Position numbers and translations under genes: made by a program. A stretch of 64,000 bases of DNA from Ascidia mentula (Eukaryota; Chordata; Ascidiacea; Phlebobranchia; Ascidiidae). Below are positions 36,918 through 48,852 of this stretch, piece after piece. The DNA is taken from the NCBI GenBank assembly GCA_947561715.1, contig OX387205.1:4407001-4471000 (forward strand), given 5' to 3'. Under the pieces are notes generated by a model. The model saw only the letters and a list, made by a program, of their open reading frames with translations. It was not told the origin of the DNA and searched no databases. The first letter of the stretch is position 1. Each line of letters starts with the position of its first letter.

Positions 36918-39900
36918 ATGAGGACACTTGCAACAAAGTTCGTCGCGTTGCTGCTTTGTCAAAGTTATTTCACTCAATGTGCAGGTTATACACTCATTTT
37001 TCATAGCATTAGTTACATGGAACTGGTAGCATTGTATCTTTAACGCAAGTCTATCGACAGATTTAGCACTAAATTAAAAAGAGGTTTATGTTTTAAGGTT
37101 ATACATTCAAGAGGGCAAAAGCAGCTCATTGGAGCAGATGGAGTCAATGTAGCGTGACGTGTGGTCAGGGAACACAAACACGTGTCAAGTCAAACAGCGT
37201 GGAAACGCGAAATTGCGTACAAAAATTTTGTCCAGGTACTGTTTTATGTTATTTCAGGGTCCGAACAATTGCATTCTTCTTTTTTCACCATGGAAACTGC
37301 AATTTACTTGTATGTTACGACCTGCTAGAAAATTTAAAACAAAAGCGTTTTTATTGCAAACTTCAACCCGTTGTTTGCAAAGGAATCAGATATATGCACT
37401 TTGGATTCGGTGCCAAATTCGCAAAAAAGTCTCGTTATTTAAGCGTATAGATGTGTGAACACAATCAACAATTAATCAACTCGACTCTCCGTTACAAACT
37501 CAAATGAAACACGTGAACAGCATTAGGATTAAATACGTTCGTTTGCAGGTTACATGGACTGGCCGAGGTTTCATTTTGTTGGAAGCATGGTGGTAGATTC
37601 CAGTACAGTCAACAACATTAGATGTAATTACAACAACCGTTATTTTACCTCCACCGCCTTGTCCCGATTTACAACTTCCGAAGTTTCAAAAGAGGTAGAT
37701 CTGCTTTAATGAAGGCTCATGGATAATTTTTAATTATCAAATGCGTTACAGGACATTACGATTACAAGGTACAAAAATCAGCAATACAACTGGAATCCAA
37801 TGGGAAGTGGGCACGTTTATTTTGTCGACAGTCACCTGACAGCATTATGTACAAGTCACAACAACTGCGATAAATCCAGTACAATAACAGAAACATTACT
37901 TCGAGGTAAATTTTTGTCGAAGAAACTTAATTGAACGACTCCATATTATGCATTTGATATTGACGTATTCCTAATTTGGAAACAAGTCAATACTTTTTGC
38001 TGGGATTTATAAAACAATGTTGCATATCCTTTCTTGGAAATCATGTTTCAAAACAACAATTTTTTTATATTAACTGCAGACAGATAACTACTATTTTCAC
38101 CTATTAGGTTTCATCAGTGCAGCTTGGTGTGACTATTGTAAACGATATTGTCCGTCAAGAATTGCTTGTATAAACAATTATTTATAATATATTGAATTTT
38201 CCTGCTTTGGCACTCTTTGAGAAGATTGACTTTTATATTATAACGTACATGGGCTTTCGCGAGTAACCCTCGCTTCATCAGGTGTAAATGACACAAAGTG
38301 ATACCAAAAACAGGCGCAAATGTAGACCTAAGATCGATATGGCACACTATAATATATTGAATTTTTTGTTGATTAAGATTCTTAAACACCAATGTAAAAT
38401 ATGTGACGTGTAGGATACTGACGTTCGTTTTGCGCAGAGCTGGAGCGGGCGCAAATGGTGAACCTAGACGCAGACAAACAATCTGCTTCCGAGATTTGGG
38501 GACTCACGATCAAATTGCCAGGAATACTACAAGCAAAGTACAGAGCGTCAGGAAGTCAGATAGATGGAAACAGAAACAACTATCCTAGATCTGAAGAAAA
38601 AGGCTACGCTTACGGCGAACTTGGGAGATTTAAAAGGTGCGACAAGTCACACTTGCACTGAAAAACATAAAAATTAAACTTAATAAAACTATAAAAAATA
38701 TGGTATCAAAGTAAAAGCGTACAGCAATAATAAAATGCGAAGGCTATTAATCGACAATAAAGTAGTCTTTGACATTTTATTTCACAACTAGTTTCGTTTT
38801 GCAACGTTTGCGATTATCCCAAGTGTCAATGTTCCTTACAGTAAACTGGAGAACATAACTTGGCACAGTTCGCATTACCGGAATGTCTTCAAAAATGCAA
38901 CATCGTTGAGCATGACTTTAACAATTGATTTATACAATCAAGTTACGAGGACAGGAAGAATTTCGGGAACTATCGGTAAATAATTCCGAATTGTTTTGTT
39001 TTGCATATATATATGCAGTAAATCTAATATGAGTAAACTACAGACTGTGCACATTGTTTTGACCTATAGCTGGTTTCGTCAAAGAAGCTTGGTGACGATC
39101 TTGTTTACGAATTAGCCCCACAAAGCGGCTTCACTTTATACAGGCCTGACAGTCGCTATCATTAAACGTAATATTTATGGCAAATCAATGTTATCGAGTT
39201 CGTTTGACCAAAGGCTATGCTCCTATATTCTTGAATACAAGGTAACAGAACTTTTGCGGTAAAAAAATCCGTAGCGATTTTGTGTTGTTTTTTGGCAGTT
39301 GCTCGCCTTACCTTTAGAGTTATAAAACCATATACGCTTTATCATTTAGGAGTTACCTCTCACGACGATCCACTAGAGCAAACAGCTACAAGAATTCTCA
39401 AACCAGTCCGCGTTTTTTTGCACGCTCCATTTTACGTGCACGAAGATATAAAGGTTATTACGTTGGACCTGTCAGCGAGTATGAACACATACTTTAACGG
39501 AACTTTCAAATCTAAAAACTTCTACCTGGCTTTGAATGTCAATTGCAGGTATTACGAACTTTGTGGGTCCTTAAAACTCAAGCAGGATGTCGCCATTTTT
39601 TTCCACATATGTATGTGAGCAGTGAGAATCGGAATTCAAGATAATAATTTTTAACAAAATGGTCTCCTCGTACGGGGAATTTAAATTAAGTTCTGATTCT
39701 TTACTACAATTCAAAAAGTTTCAGAAAATAGATTTTAGCTTGTCAAATATTTTGAAAAAGATTCTTTGTTGGTGTTTTGTTTTGCGATATTTCAGAGGTT
39801 CACACAACAAAGGGCACTCGAGCCTATTTTTTAACATGTTAGAAAATATGTCCCAAGTAATGTCCATTTTATGATAATTTCGACAATTTAATTCAATTTT

Positions 39901-42900
39901 GACAATTTAATTGCCAGCATGGTTTATGTGGCGCTCGTCTTGATTACCCAGAAAAATTTGTCACACAATTTCGTCACAAAATACAGGTTTCCTCATATTC
40001 ATCCGCACGCGATTTGTTCCAATCTCGTTACCTCAGCATCAGGGTTGACGTACTATCTGCTGGAAGACATCTCGTCCGTGTACCTTGGATCGAATGAACA
40101 TTGGTACAAGGTGACAGGAGGTGTCATTGACGTCAGCATTTCCCACCTTTCCAAATACGTTGTTAAGTTGATTCGAAATCACAGGATTGGTTTTTTGAAA
40201 CTGGTTACTCACAGTGCACATACGTAAGTACCTTTGTGTAAATGTTTATTACCTGCGGGAAGCAATCAAGGGTATCACCGCATGTCGTTAAATGTTGCTG
40301 TAAATTGGGACAAATTCTAATAAGGCGACCATCATTCAATTTCACGGCCGTCTTAACACCATTGTAACGAAGAAACTTTTAACTCTTAACATGAACTTTA
40401 CGGTCTTCAAACGATTTTAGATGGAGTGTCAAATTATGTAAAAAATCCGACGTACCTTTGTAGAACTTTCAAAGAATATCTGTTGGAATCTCCTTTTGGA
40501 ATTAACATCGGTGTGATGGACGCTGTTATAAAGCGATTGAACGTTGGACAAACAGCGACGTATACAGCCTTTGCATCTACGTACGGTCGTCCACTAGGTG
40601 GTGCTGATGTTAAGATTCTCAGGGCGCCATACCAGGCCACATTGGATTGTGATATCAAGGAATGCAGCATGTGAGTACATAAGTATGTTGTTTTATCGTA
40701 AACTGTGACGTAGTCATAAGCGCGATTTTATTTAATTTAAACGTAAAATGCTATGAGAACTTGCTATGAGAAGTTTCATTTCGTGAAGTGATACTTTTAC
40801 TGACCTTTTTGCGCTATGTTCGCAAACACATCTTTCCTGTTAAAAATTTCAGTCTGGCCAAAATGCACACTCATTTGCTTCACAGTGGCTTAATCCTGTT
40901 ACAATATGCTCATGTATTTTTCTAATGAAAGTGGATCACAGAACCGTAGTTTTCCCTTAGCTTGTGTAATTTGATCACCCAGGATACTCTCCGAGCCCGC
41001 TGACGCCCTGCTTATAGAAAGTAGCCACCAGCACACGAACATATCTGGAATGAATGCGTTTCGACTCACAGCCGTAAAGGACCCAGGATATCTAAGATGT
41101 GGTGTGGATGGTCAACTGTACGCCATTGCTGTGAAACTTAAGTAGGAAGACCTTTAATAATAACCTATAACAAGGTTGAATGTTTGGGGTTGGCACATTT
41201 TGAAAATAAGAATTGAAGTTAAATTATGAACAATTAATTACTGATACTTGGGTGCAAAATAACGGGAGTTCATTACAGGAAGGGGCCAAAGCTAATTTGC
41301 TATTAATCATCTTAGGTAAAGTTGGTCATGAACGCATTTGGTGTTCAAAACGTCTACTTGACTTCAGATGATTAATACTGGCTTTGGCTATCCTATTCTA
41401 AGTAATTACTGATACTTGTGATGGTCAGGAATGTAAGAATCTACGTCAAATGGGGTGAATGAATAAATCATAGCGCTGTAGGTTCGAAACACTGGCGTAA
41501 TGCCTTTTAATAACGAGCTTTTGTATTACCTAGCATAACGGTCCAGGAAGGTGCAGTTGAAACATAAAATTCTGTCGACTTGGTTTTTAAAAGTGCAAAA
41601 AAAGTTTATTTCAATAGTTGTTTTAATATTTTGTTCAAAGTTATCAACTTCCTGGAAAAACACTCACATTTCTCAACACCGATTCACCTTACATGTCTGC
41701 GGACGTAAATTTAAAAACTATTCAACCTTTGGTCAGAATGTACAATCAAGTTCCTGTGAAGAAGTGCCCTGGATGGCTAGATATCGAAGGTGCATAATTA
41801 TCAAAATAACACTCTTTAGTATCGGATGAAATCTCTAACTGGGAAATTGATCACGTTTAGTTTTCATTTTGCCAAGTTTGCGTTTTTCTTTGAGGTAAAA
41901 GTTTTCCAAAATATATTGAAGCTCGTCTTGCTGGATTAATCTTCCATTTTATCACTTTAATGTTGTTAATATATGAAAAAAAACAAGTGAAGTTTGTCGC
42001 CTCATTACGACAAACTGGTGCGATTTTTTATGTTGCCCACAGATATGTGTGACATTTTCCTTGCACTTTTGTATCCAGTGAAACACAATGCGAATTACAC
42101 GTTTTTCTTTCCAACAGCCATATTTCAAATGTATTACAACTTGTACCCGGTCATGTGGGTAAATGGAATCATCAACTTGCATTCTTATTTTGAAGTAAAG
42201 AAAAGGGCACGACTCTTAAAACTTGCTATGTTTGAAACGGATTTCAGTGACCCAAAGTAGGGGATTTTATTCATATTATTTTATGTTTCTGTCTTGCTGT
42301 ATTTAACATTAGGTCAACTTGCATTTAACAAAAAAAATTTTCAAAACTGAATGAGGATTTTTGATCACAGGGAGTCACAATATATAACTTATCTGATCTG
42401 TGATTTATTAAGTTCGTTTAATTATCTTTACAAGCATCAAAAATGCGTAACAAGTTGCAACCACATGAAATAAATTGTTGGAAGGTTTTAATATTTCTGT
42501 TATTAGTATAAAGACAAAAAGTCGGCAATGCTCGTTTGAGATGTTCATAGTATATATGCCCACACCTAACAATGTATTTTCGTCTGGTTAAGATACATGC
42601 CTGCTTCGCGAGATTTGTCGCTCAGTAAACAACAACTAATTTGGAACTGGATGGAATGTGAAATGCCATTTGACACTTCCACAACCAAACCAGGTAACAA
42701 TGTGTTTTATCAGTATATACAGGTCTCACGAAACAGGGTGTGTATGCATTGCGGCACAAAAGGCCTCACACAAGTGCATGGTTATTAAGCTCATGGAATA
42801 TAATTGTTTGATTTGATATTGAGTGACATTTTCATTTACCGTAATTTTAATTGTTTATACATTCAGAGATTTGTTCGGCCGGCGAGATTGAATCAGGAAA

Positions 42901-45900
42901 AAGAATGGTGATCAAGCTTCTGGAAACAGCTGTCAACGTTGAGCTTGCGACCATACCCCCATACCTTACAGCATGGCTCAGTCTCAAAACAGAGGAGACG
43001 AGAAACCTGGCCATTGCACTGCAAATCAAAGGGGTGTACACAGAGGAAATGTTGCATATGTCTTTGGCAGGGAACTTACTTAATTCAGTGAGTGTTGCAT
43101 ACGTAGTGGAATGGATAGATGCAAATCATTCTCATTTCTATTATTTGGAGAAGTTATGTGGATAATATTTTTACCTTATTGCATCACTTAAAATAAAATA
43201 CATGAATATTGAAAAATATTGAAAAAATCACACTTTTTTGGGTAATTGTTATTAAGTGAATGTATGTCAATAATAATAAATTTAACAGTTTATTTTCCTA
43301 AAAAGTTGACTTTTAAATGATCTAGTCTCCAATTTGTTTTCATTATTGATTACATGTTCTCATAGTAATATTGACCACATAAAAACGACACTTTTATTCT
43401 ATTGTTTACGCAAGGTTGGCGGAACCGTAAACCTTACAAACATGAATCACCTGCCAGCTTACCCGACGACCCTAGGGAGCGGTTCATTCTTCGATCTTGC
43501 CCCAGATGCGAAACTGACTTTGGAAAGATTTTCGATCGGTCTATTAAGAGATGTCTTCACACGAGTAGAAAAACCTAGTTCACCGGATGAGAGAAAGGTG
43601 AATTTAGGAAAGGTTTCATTGCAGTCTGTGGCATATTTAAATATGATGTCAACAACTTGGCTAACAACTTTGGCTTTGGCTATAAAACTTGAAATAATGT
43701 GCACCTAAATCAAAACGTTACTTTCGTTCGATTATATTTCAAAAAAATATATTTTCATCGAGCAGATAAAAACTCTTCTGAAGAAGGTTTTAATTTGAAA
43801 TTTTGCCTCATGAAGCAAGGCGTGCGTTACAACTGATTTTTTGGCAACAAATAAGACATTTGGAAAAACCTACAATTACGAATCTTAAACGTAGATATTA
43901 GGTCTTTCCTTGTCTGCAAAATGGAAAATGGTCACTACATTTTAGGCCAACAAATCAATGTTTTTATAGCAAAACGGGAGTGTTTATGCAGGTTTTACTA
44001 CAAATGGCTGAGCTGTGGCAACTTTTAAGCAAACCGGAAGATTCATCTCCCACATCTAAGATGAAGATGCTGCTTGATGAGTACGAAGCTGCTGGAAGTC
44101 CGAAGTCAGTCACAACTGAAAAACATCTAGCAGGAAAAAGAGAGAAGCTCGAATTGTGGGAAGCAATAAACGCGTACGCTCTCGAACAGATGCAACCTCA
44201 AATGCTTCTCGTTCGAACGATAGGTGGGCTGTACAACAAAGTTCTCGTGCATCTTGCCTACTTGGAGTCCTGCTTGCAAATTGAACGTATAAAGGCTGGT
44301 GGAAAAAACAGGGGTACTTTTTTCATCGGCGATGTCTACAAGCAGCTAAACATGACCCAGTGGTACGTGCTCAATATTTCAGGTTTATAAAGCATATCTT
44401 ATTCTCATTTAGGAGTTTTTCTTTGTACTCTTCTGAAATAAAACTAAAAACAACTATATATTTATATCACTGTTTTATCTGGTAACAGTAAGTTAGTATA
44501 AAAACGGATTTTTATTCCTGGGAACACAACACAAACTATCTTTTAAAAATGATTGAAAACATGGCCATCGGATAGTTATGATTTATGTGCGTTTATTCGA
44601 GTTGTTACATGGCAGATGTGTTGGTAACTTATTTTTGTATCTAAAATTCCTCTGCCTTTCTTCTCAATTTGAGACATTTTTGTACGTTTCAAGGTACGAT
44701 CCATCTCAATTTGAGAACATTGGCGATAACGCAAAGGTGGTTTCGAGACAAATGAGTCAAGAGGAGATAGGGTTATCTGATACCAAGTCAAGTTTGTTTA
44801 TAAAGAAGTTCAAGGAACCTGATTTCGGCTCAAATTCGAGTCTAACCAAACCCTTGTTTGCCGTGGTCGATCTTCGGACAGCCATCCAAGCCGTCATTGA
44901 AATAGTTTATCAGGGTACGAAAAGTAGATTTGTGACAAATAGGCAATCTAGTATAATACATTATATTTTAATAGCACTGAATATCATCAGTTTACAGTTT
45001 GTTTTTTGATCAAAAATTAACCCTTAAATTTAGTTTCTGGTGCGGTTTATTATAATTGCATTGCCAACTTGAAATATATATATGTCTAATTAAAGAAGAC
45101 TGAAAGACTTTAACCTGAAACGAAAGTTTCCTAGACAGTTGTTATATATACAATAAGGTGGAAATCTTCAGGGCCAAATTGCAACAGAATGGAAAATGAT
45201 TCTCAGAATCAATTCTCATGCATTGTTAACTGCTAATAATAAGGCTGAATTCACTAACATTGTTAATTAAAATGTTTGCGAATAATTGTTGCCATCATAA
45301 CTTCAGTAAATTGCGTCATCTGGCTATGCTTTTGTCAGTAATATGCAACGGCCACCAATTTACAGGTGAAGGGGGAAGTCCCTGCTCTCTGTTCAGGAAA
45401 TCGAAACTCGGAGAACATCTTGGTTACGAGAACTCCCACTATGCCAAGTTCTGGGAGATCGTGAGAGGCCGCAAGCTCAAGCAGGTCGACCTCTCGACTT
45501 ACGCACACCCGCCAGCTTGCCTCGACGTCTCTGACTACAATTGCCCAAAGAGTAATGCCAACAACACCGCGTACTGCTTTGTTGGGAAAGAAATACCGTT
45601 TGACGAGAACGGAGTTTGGCCGATAATATCAAATCCGGGACCGGGAAGCTACGTTAAAGGCACGGACGCGTACGTTCTTGATCGCCAGTTCAACGTGCAG
45701 TACACCAGGATGCTTTGGTGCCTGCAGGACGTTTTCGGGGGAAAGCCCTTCAGAATGCGGACATGCTTGGGAGACATGTACGACTTGATTATTACCGGCA
45801 AGAAGCTTGTGTCTACTCCGATTAAACGCAGTTCCACCAATTTTACCGACATGCGAGCGAGCTGCAACGAGTGTTATGCCACACCGACTTGGATATTTAC

Positions 45901-45943
45901 GCGCGATTTAGACTACCGCGCCGGATTAGATTTAGACGTTTGA
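36918..45943 (+). CDS. Secreted TSP1 + VioB-like/ferritin-like domain protein
   Basis: Eighteen exons, all with agreeing phases, give about 1,245 residues: 36918-36984, 37098-37235, 37549-37694, 37752-37905, 38438-38636, 38842-38975, 39299-39548, 39987-40189, 40421-40670, 40983-41141, 41641-41789, 42043-42256, 42593-42693, 42867-43087, 43415-43597, 43992-44362, 44694-44914, 45366-45943. The start (MRTLATKF) opens a signal peptide. Exon 2 is a TSP1 repeat (WSRWSQCSVTCGQGTQTR). The rest follows the bacterial VioB/RebD family: PRFHFVGSMVVDSSTVNN, WNPMGSG, APFYVHEDIKVITLDLS, SPYMSADVNL, YMPASRDLS, then the ferritin-like domain with VELATIPPYL, EEMLHM and ENSHYAKF as likely iron ligands. In bacteria these enzymes join iminophenyl- or indolyl-pyruvate units; the substrate here is unknown. 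The donor at 40190 is weaker than the others. The last exon is visibly more GC-rich. Confidence 0.9.
38100..38150 (-). repeat. Partial family-H repeat
   Basis: On the minus strand CCAAGCTGCACTGATGAAACC resembles the CTGATGA half of the 8065-8085 repeat. The GAAAC half is absent. Intron 4 of the TSP1/VioB-like gene. Confidence 0.4.
38201..38347 (-). mobile_element. 147-bp hammerhead-bearing element with 18-bp direct repeats
   Basis: On the minus strand CTGATGA (38281-38275), A, a perfect GCGAG/CTCGC stem II with loop GGTTA, and GAAA (38258-38255) form an intact hammerhead core. The element is bracketed by an exact 18-bp direct repeat TATAATATATTGAATTTT (38183-38200 and 38348-38365), which looks like a target-site duplication. 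Stems I and III are not convincing inside one monomer. Intron 4 of the TSP1/VioB-like gene. Confidence 0.7.
39050..39105 (-). repeat. Decayed family-H repeat
   Basis: On the minus strand GACGAAACC, then TATAGGTCAAAACAATG matches the 30442-30472 repeat. This explains an otherwise tempting open stretch in intron 6 of the TSP1/VioB-like gene. Confidence 0.5.
41235..41418. mobile_element. Foldback insertion with 16-bp direct repeats
   Basis: TAATTACTGATACTTG occurs at 41235-41250 and again at 41403-41418. The 152 bp between contains inverted arms (GGCCAAAGC and TATTAATCATCT near 41280-41310, their complements near 41366-41392). It is probably a small non-autonomous element with a target-site duplication. 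Intron 10 of the TSP1/VioB-like gene. Confidence 0.6.
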
Positions 45944-46209
45944 TTAAGATGACATGCTAGAAACATTGCTTGTTAAAACGCGCATTTTTTTCTTGAAAAT
46001 GTAAAAAGCTGTTTTTAAGTTTACTACAACAATTTCTTTTTTTATACAGGTTCCATTTGGTTTGAAATTGTTGTATTGTTTGATTAAAGAATATAACTAT
46101 CTTTGTTTGCAACGTACATAAATGTTGTAATTGCCTTATGATTGAGTTTCCGTAGGCAACTAAAAATACATAATAGATAAAATCGTAAAGTACTACCAAA
46201 CTTCCGTGA

Positions 46210-46215
46210 AATAAA
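46210..46215 (+). promoter_or_regulatory. Candidate polyadenylation signal AATAAA
   Basis: First clear AATAAA downstream of the TSP1/VioB-like stop codon, 267 bp after it. Confidence 0.4.
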
Positions 46216-46669
46216 AATGCTTGTATTTCGGTTGTCTCATCACCAATATACGATTTTGCATTGTATGCACATGGTCTACGTGTTTTTAACTTTTCCTTTA
46301 GAACAAGTTCTCCTTCAGCGCCATATTTGTAAGATACAGATGTCGCTCATGCTCTGAAGCCAGATGACATAATTTTACGCGCTTGGCGGCTAAAAATGGA
46401 CCGAAAATGCGTACATAGTTGCTAGAAGTTCCAAGGCAGTAAACTAATAAATGTCTAGCAGGTAAAAGAAGACACCCATAATAGGATAAACGCGTCGCCA
46501 TGGAGCAATTTCAAGTGCTTCTAAACGCCTGAACAACAAAGAACACATTGCGTACTTTTACGCGCTTGCACGAATGTTGGCCAAATTGAACCGTAAGTGA
46601 TTCAATGTACACTCGTATGGGTATAACAAAAGAAACAACACGTTTCAAAGTGAAGATGATTGAAAAGCT

Positions 46670-47807
46670 TTATAAGCGCTTTCCTTGGCATATCACCATT
46701 CCAACAAGACCAGATTTACATGCTTTATACCCGGTGTATCCAGTCAACACCAACAATATGGATGTTAATAAGAATCCATGAAACATCAGTTTTTTGATGA
46801 TTGGTTTCGATTTTGTTTCTTTAATCATATCTTTGATTTTGTTTTTGTGAGGAAAGGGAACAGCTGAAGCATCAACACCAAGGAATTGACATAATGGTTT
46901 CCACCCGTCTGACATTTTGAAAACAAGCAATCGGTCCTTGGGCGCTTTCTGCAATGAGAATGTGTCTTGCTTCAGAAACAAAACAAGTTTATTCCACAAC
47001 AATTTTTTACTTCAGCAAAATGGGCTTTATCGTTAATATTGAAAATTGAAAAAATCGTGCATAGATGTGTACTGTTTCGGTCGGAGGCTCTGTTAAGTCA
47101 TTGTGTAGGGTGCAAAGTAGTAAAGTATGCGCTTTTTTCATGTTATACCACACAATCGCCTTTTTTTGGCTTTCGTCAATTTATGTACAGCAACAATACA
47201 GGTGCGTTTTTTGTATATTTACATTCGAAAATTGTTTCGACGCACAGTACTTCGTTCATGTCTCGTATTAGCGATCTACAATTGCACCACATGAGCGGAA
47301 TAACCTCATGGTGATTAACAAGTACAACAAGGAAGTCGTTTGCGTCGCGAAAACATTTAATGAAAACCAAGTTGCGTTCAGTTTTTCGGTCACAGTTTTG
47401 AGTCACATTACTCCTCCAAAACTCGTAATATTAACATAGAAGCCGTTATAACCATCATATCATGGCATGCCAACTCATGAAGTTAACATTTTTATTTGCC
47501 GGCCCCCTGGAGGTGTACAGAACTCTACACCCTATAGACGGTTGGTAGTAATTACTTTTGCATTGGGGAATGCTTTAGACAATTCCTCCCAATAGAAGAA
47601 GACTGGAGAATTAGTCAGGGCATCTACACCTTCAAACATCTTCCGTATATCTTCACTGCCTGCTTCACCGTGAAATATTTTCACCCATTCCTTGTGCAAG
47701 TGGTAGTGGTTTTCAAGATAGTCGTACGTATTGTATCCAAGAATAGTGAAGGCTTCTGCCATAGTTGTTGTGCCGGTTTTTGAAAATCCAGCCAGTATTA
47801 CCTTCAT
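46670..47807 (-). pseudogene. Sulfotransferase-like gene lacking its middle
   Basis: The N-terminal exon (47807 down to about 47532) begins MKVILAGFSKTGTTTMA, the PAPS-binding loop of the Sulfotransfer_4-type family, continues through TNSPVFFYWEE and reaches AFPNAKVITTNR before a stop. The C-terminal exon (46948-46670) reads KAPKDRLLVF, DGWKPLC and VPFPHKN, typical of the family's end, then a hydrophobic segment (FLLTSILLVLTGYTGY) that may anchor it. The segment normally between these parts, about 70-80 residues after the TxRD motif, is not recognisable in the 580 bp between them. The gene is probably broken; an unrecognised exon remains possible. Family members transfer sulfate from PAPS, but the substrate is unknown. 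Confidence 0.65.
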
Positions 47808-48296
47808 GATTGTTGCTTACAAAACAAAACTAATCTAGGCTACACGTAAACCTGAACAACACAAACGTTTTATTTTATATAGGGTTTGAAATATGTTTCG
47901 CTGAAATACATATTACCTCACTGATTGCAACTTTTACACAGACTGAATGATTGCGAATCATGTTTGTGATCTGTTAAATATTACCCAACGCGATGATGTT
48001 GTGTGCGACGATTCCAACAATCACGAGGAGAAAATCGTACAGTCAAGCCACTTTGTTCAACAACTTTGTCGCCAGATGGTCCAGCCTCCGGTTTATGGAC
48101 AATTTGTTAACGAATAAACATACTTCAAATATACATATACCGGATGTTGGATGTAAACTGATCAGCTGTGCTTTCAACCACAATATTGACACTCATAAGT
48201 AAAAGCAAGAAGGTTTACAAGCTTCGCAGCCAAGGCATTACAGCCAAGCTAGATCAGCCACTTTTGCCGACAAGTCGGAGCGAGGTCTGAAAAATC
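47808..48296. other. Spacer without recognised gene
   Basis: Lies upstream of the sulfotransferase-like fragment. The open stretch 47993-48202 has no recognisable similarity. Confidence 0.45.
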
Positions 48297-48370
48297 AAGC
48301 TGGGTGAGGTTTGAACTCACGACCCTGGGCTAAGCAGGTCCGACGCTCTACCAACTGAGCTACAGGATCT
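48297..48370 (-). tRNA. tRNA-like sequence (tRNA pseudogene or SINE head)
   Basis: On the minus strand TGTAGCTCAGTTGGTAGAGC gives a perfect D-arm and A box, and GTGAGTTCAAACCTCAC gives a perfect T-arm and B box. The acceptor stem pairs badly, and no clean five-base-pair anticodon stem forms around CCTGCTTAGCCCAGG. An intact Pol III promoter with a degenerate fold suggests a tRNA pseudogene or the 5' part of a tRNA-derived SINE. Confidence 0.55.
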
Positions 48371-48645
48371 CAGTGGTTTCACGGGGTATATTGTGGCCAA
48401 AGTGCGCAAGTGCACAACTTGCCAGGCGACCTTCACATACGGAAGATATTCTCCACCTCAGTAATCAGACAACGCTGAAGTAATAAGTGGCATTACTTCC
48501 TACAAGGGTCAATACTACGTTAAAAAAGATGGAATAGTCACCGGAGACAACCAGTCAGTCTCGGTTGCAAACATTGCAGTCCATGAAATTATATCCCGCA
48601 TTAAATTAAAAAAAATGATGCTTTTTGCTAATATTCAATGTTTAG
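48371..48645. other. Short unassigned spacer
   Basis: Separates the tRNA-like sequence from the receptor relic. It contains AAAAAGATGGAATAGTCACC and other unique sequence; no feature could be supported. Confidence 0.4.
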
Positions 48646-48852
48646 GGAACAAATATGTGCAACTATTTGCAAACAGGAAAGAAACGCATCAGAAACCTCG
48701 TCAGAATATAAATTGAGTAAGCTGGAAGTACTCCCCAGGTATTCAGAAGATAAGGCTTTTTAGGAATTCAAACCGTTTTTAAAGAAAAATTTTAATTTTT
48801 AATTTCAATCATTAGCGGATGGGCCTGATGACACTTATAACACACATAGTTT
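48646..48852 (+). pseudogene. Relic of a receptor cytoplasmic exon pair
   Basis: Closely matches 54702-54903 of receptor 1, covering the juxtamembrane exon (GAAACCTCGTCAGAATATAAA against GAAACTTCGTCAGAATTTAAA) and the small GATGGGCCTGATGACAC exon. It then joins abruptly to the sequence that also starts at 57204. This is the remains of a tandem copy upstream of receptor 1 after a deletion. Confidence 0.85.

Noticed and set aside
39062-39161. Open stretch in intron 6 of the VioB-like gene that could be an extra exon
   Set aside because: Its phase does not fit the flanking exons, and the stretch contains a decayed family-H repeat. Direct splicing 38975 to 39299 keeps the frame and the family alignment.
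41101-41145. TAG after VKLK considered as the end of a short VioB-like gene
   Set aside because: AA|GTAGGA is a usable donor, and joining to 41641 continues the family alignment in phase; the same donor type recurs at 42256.
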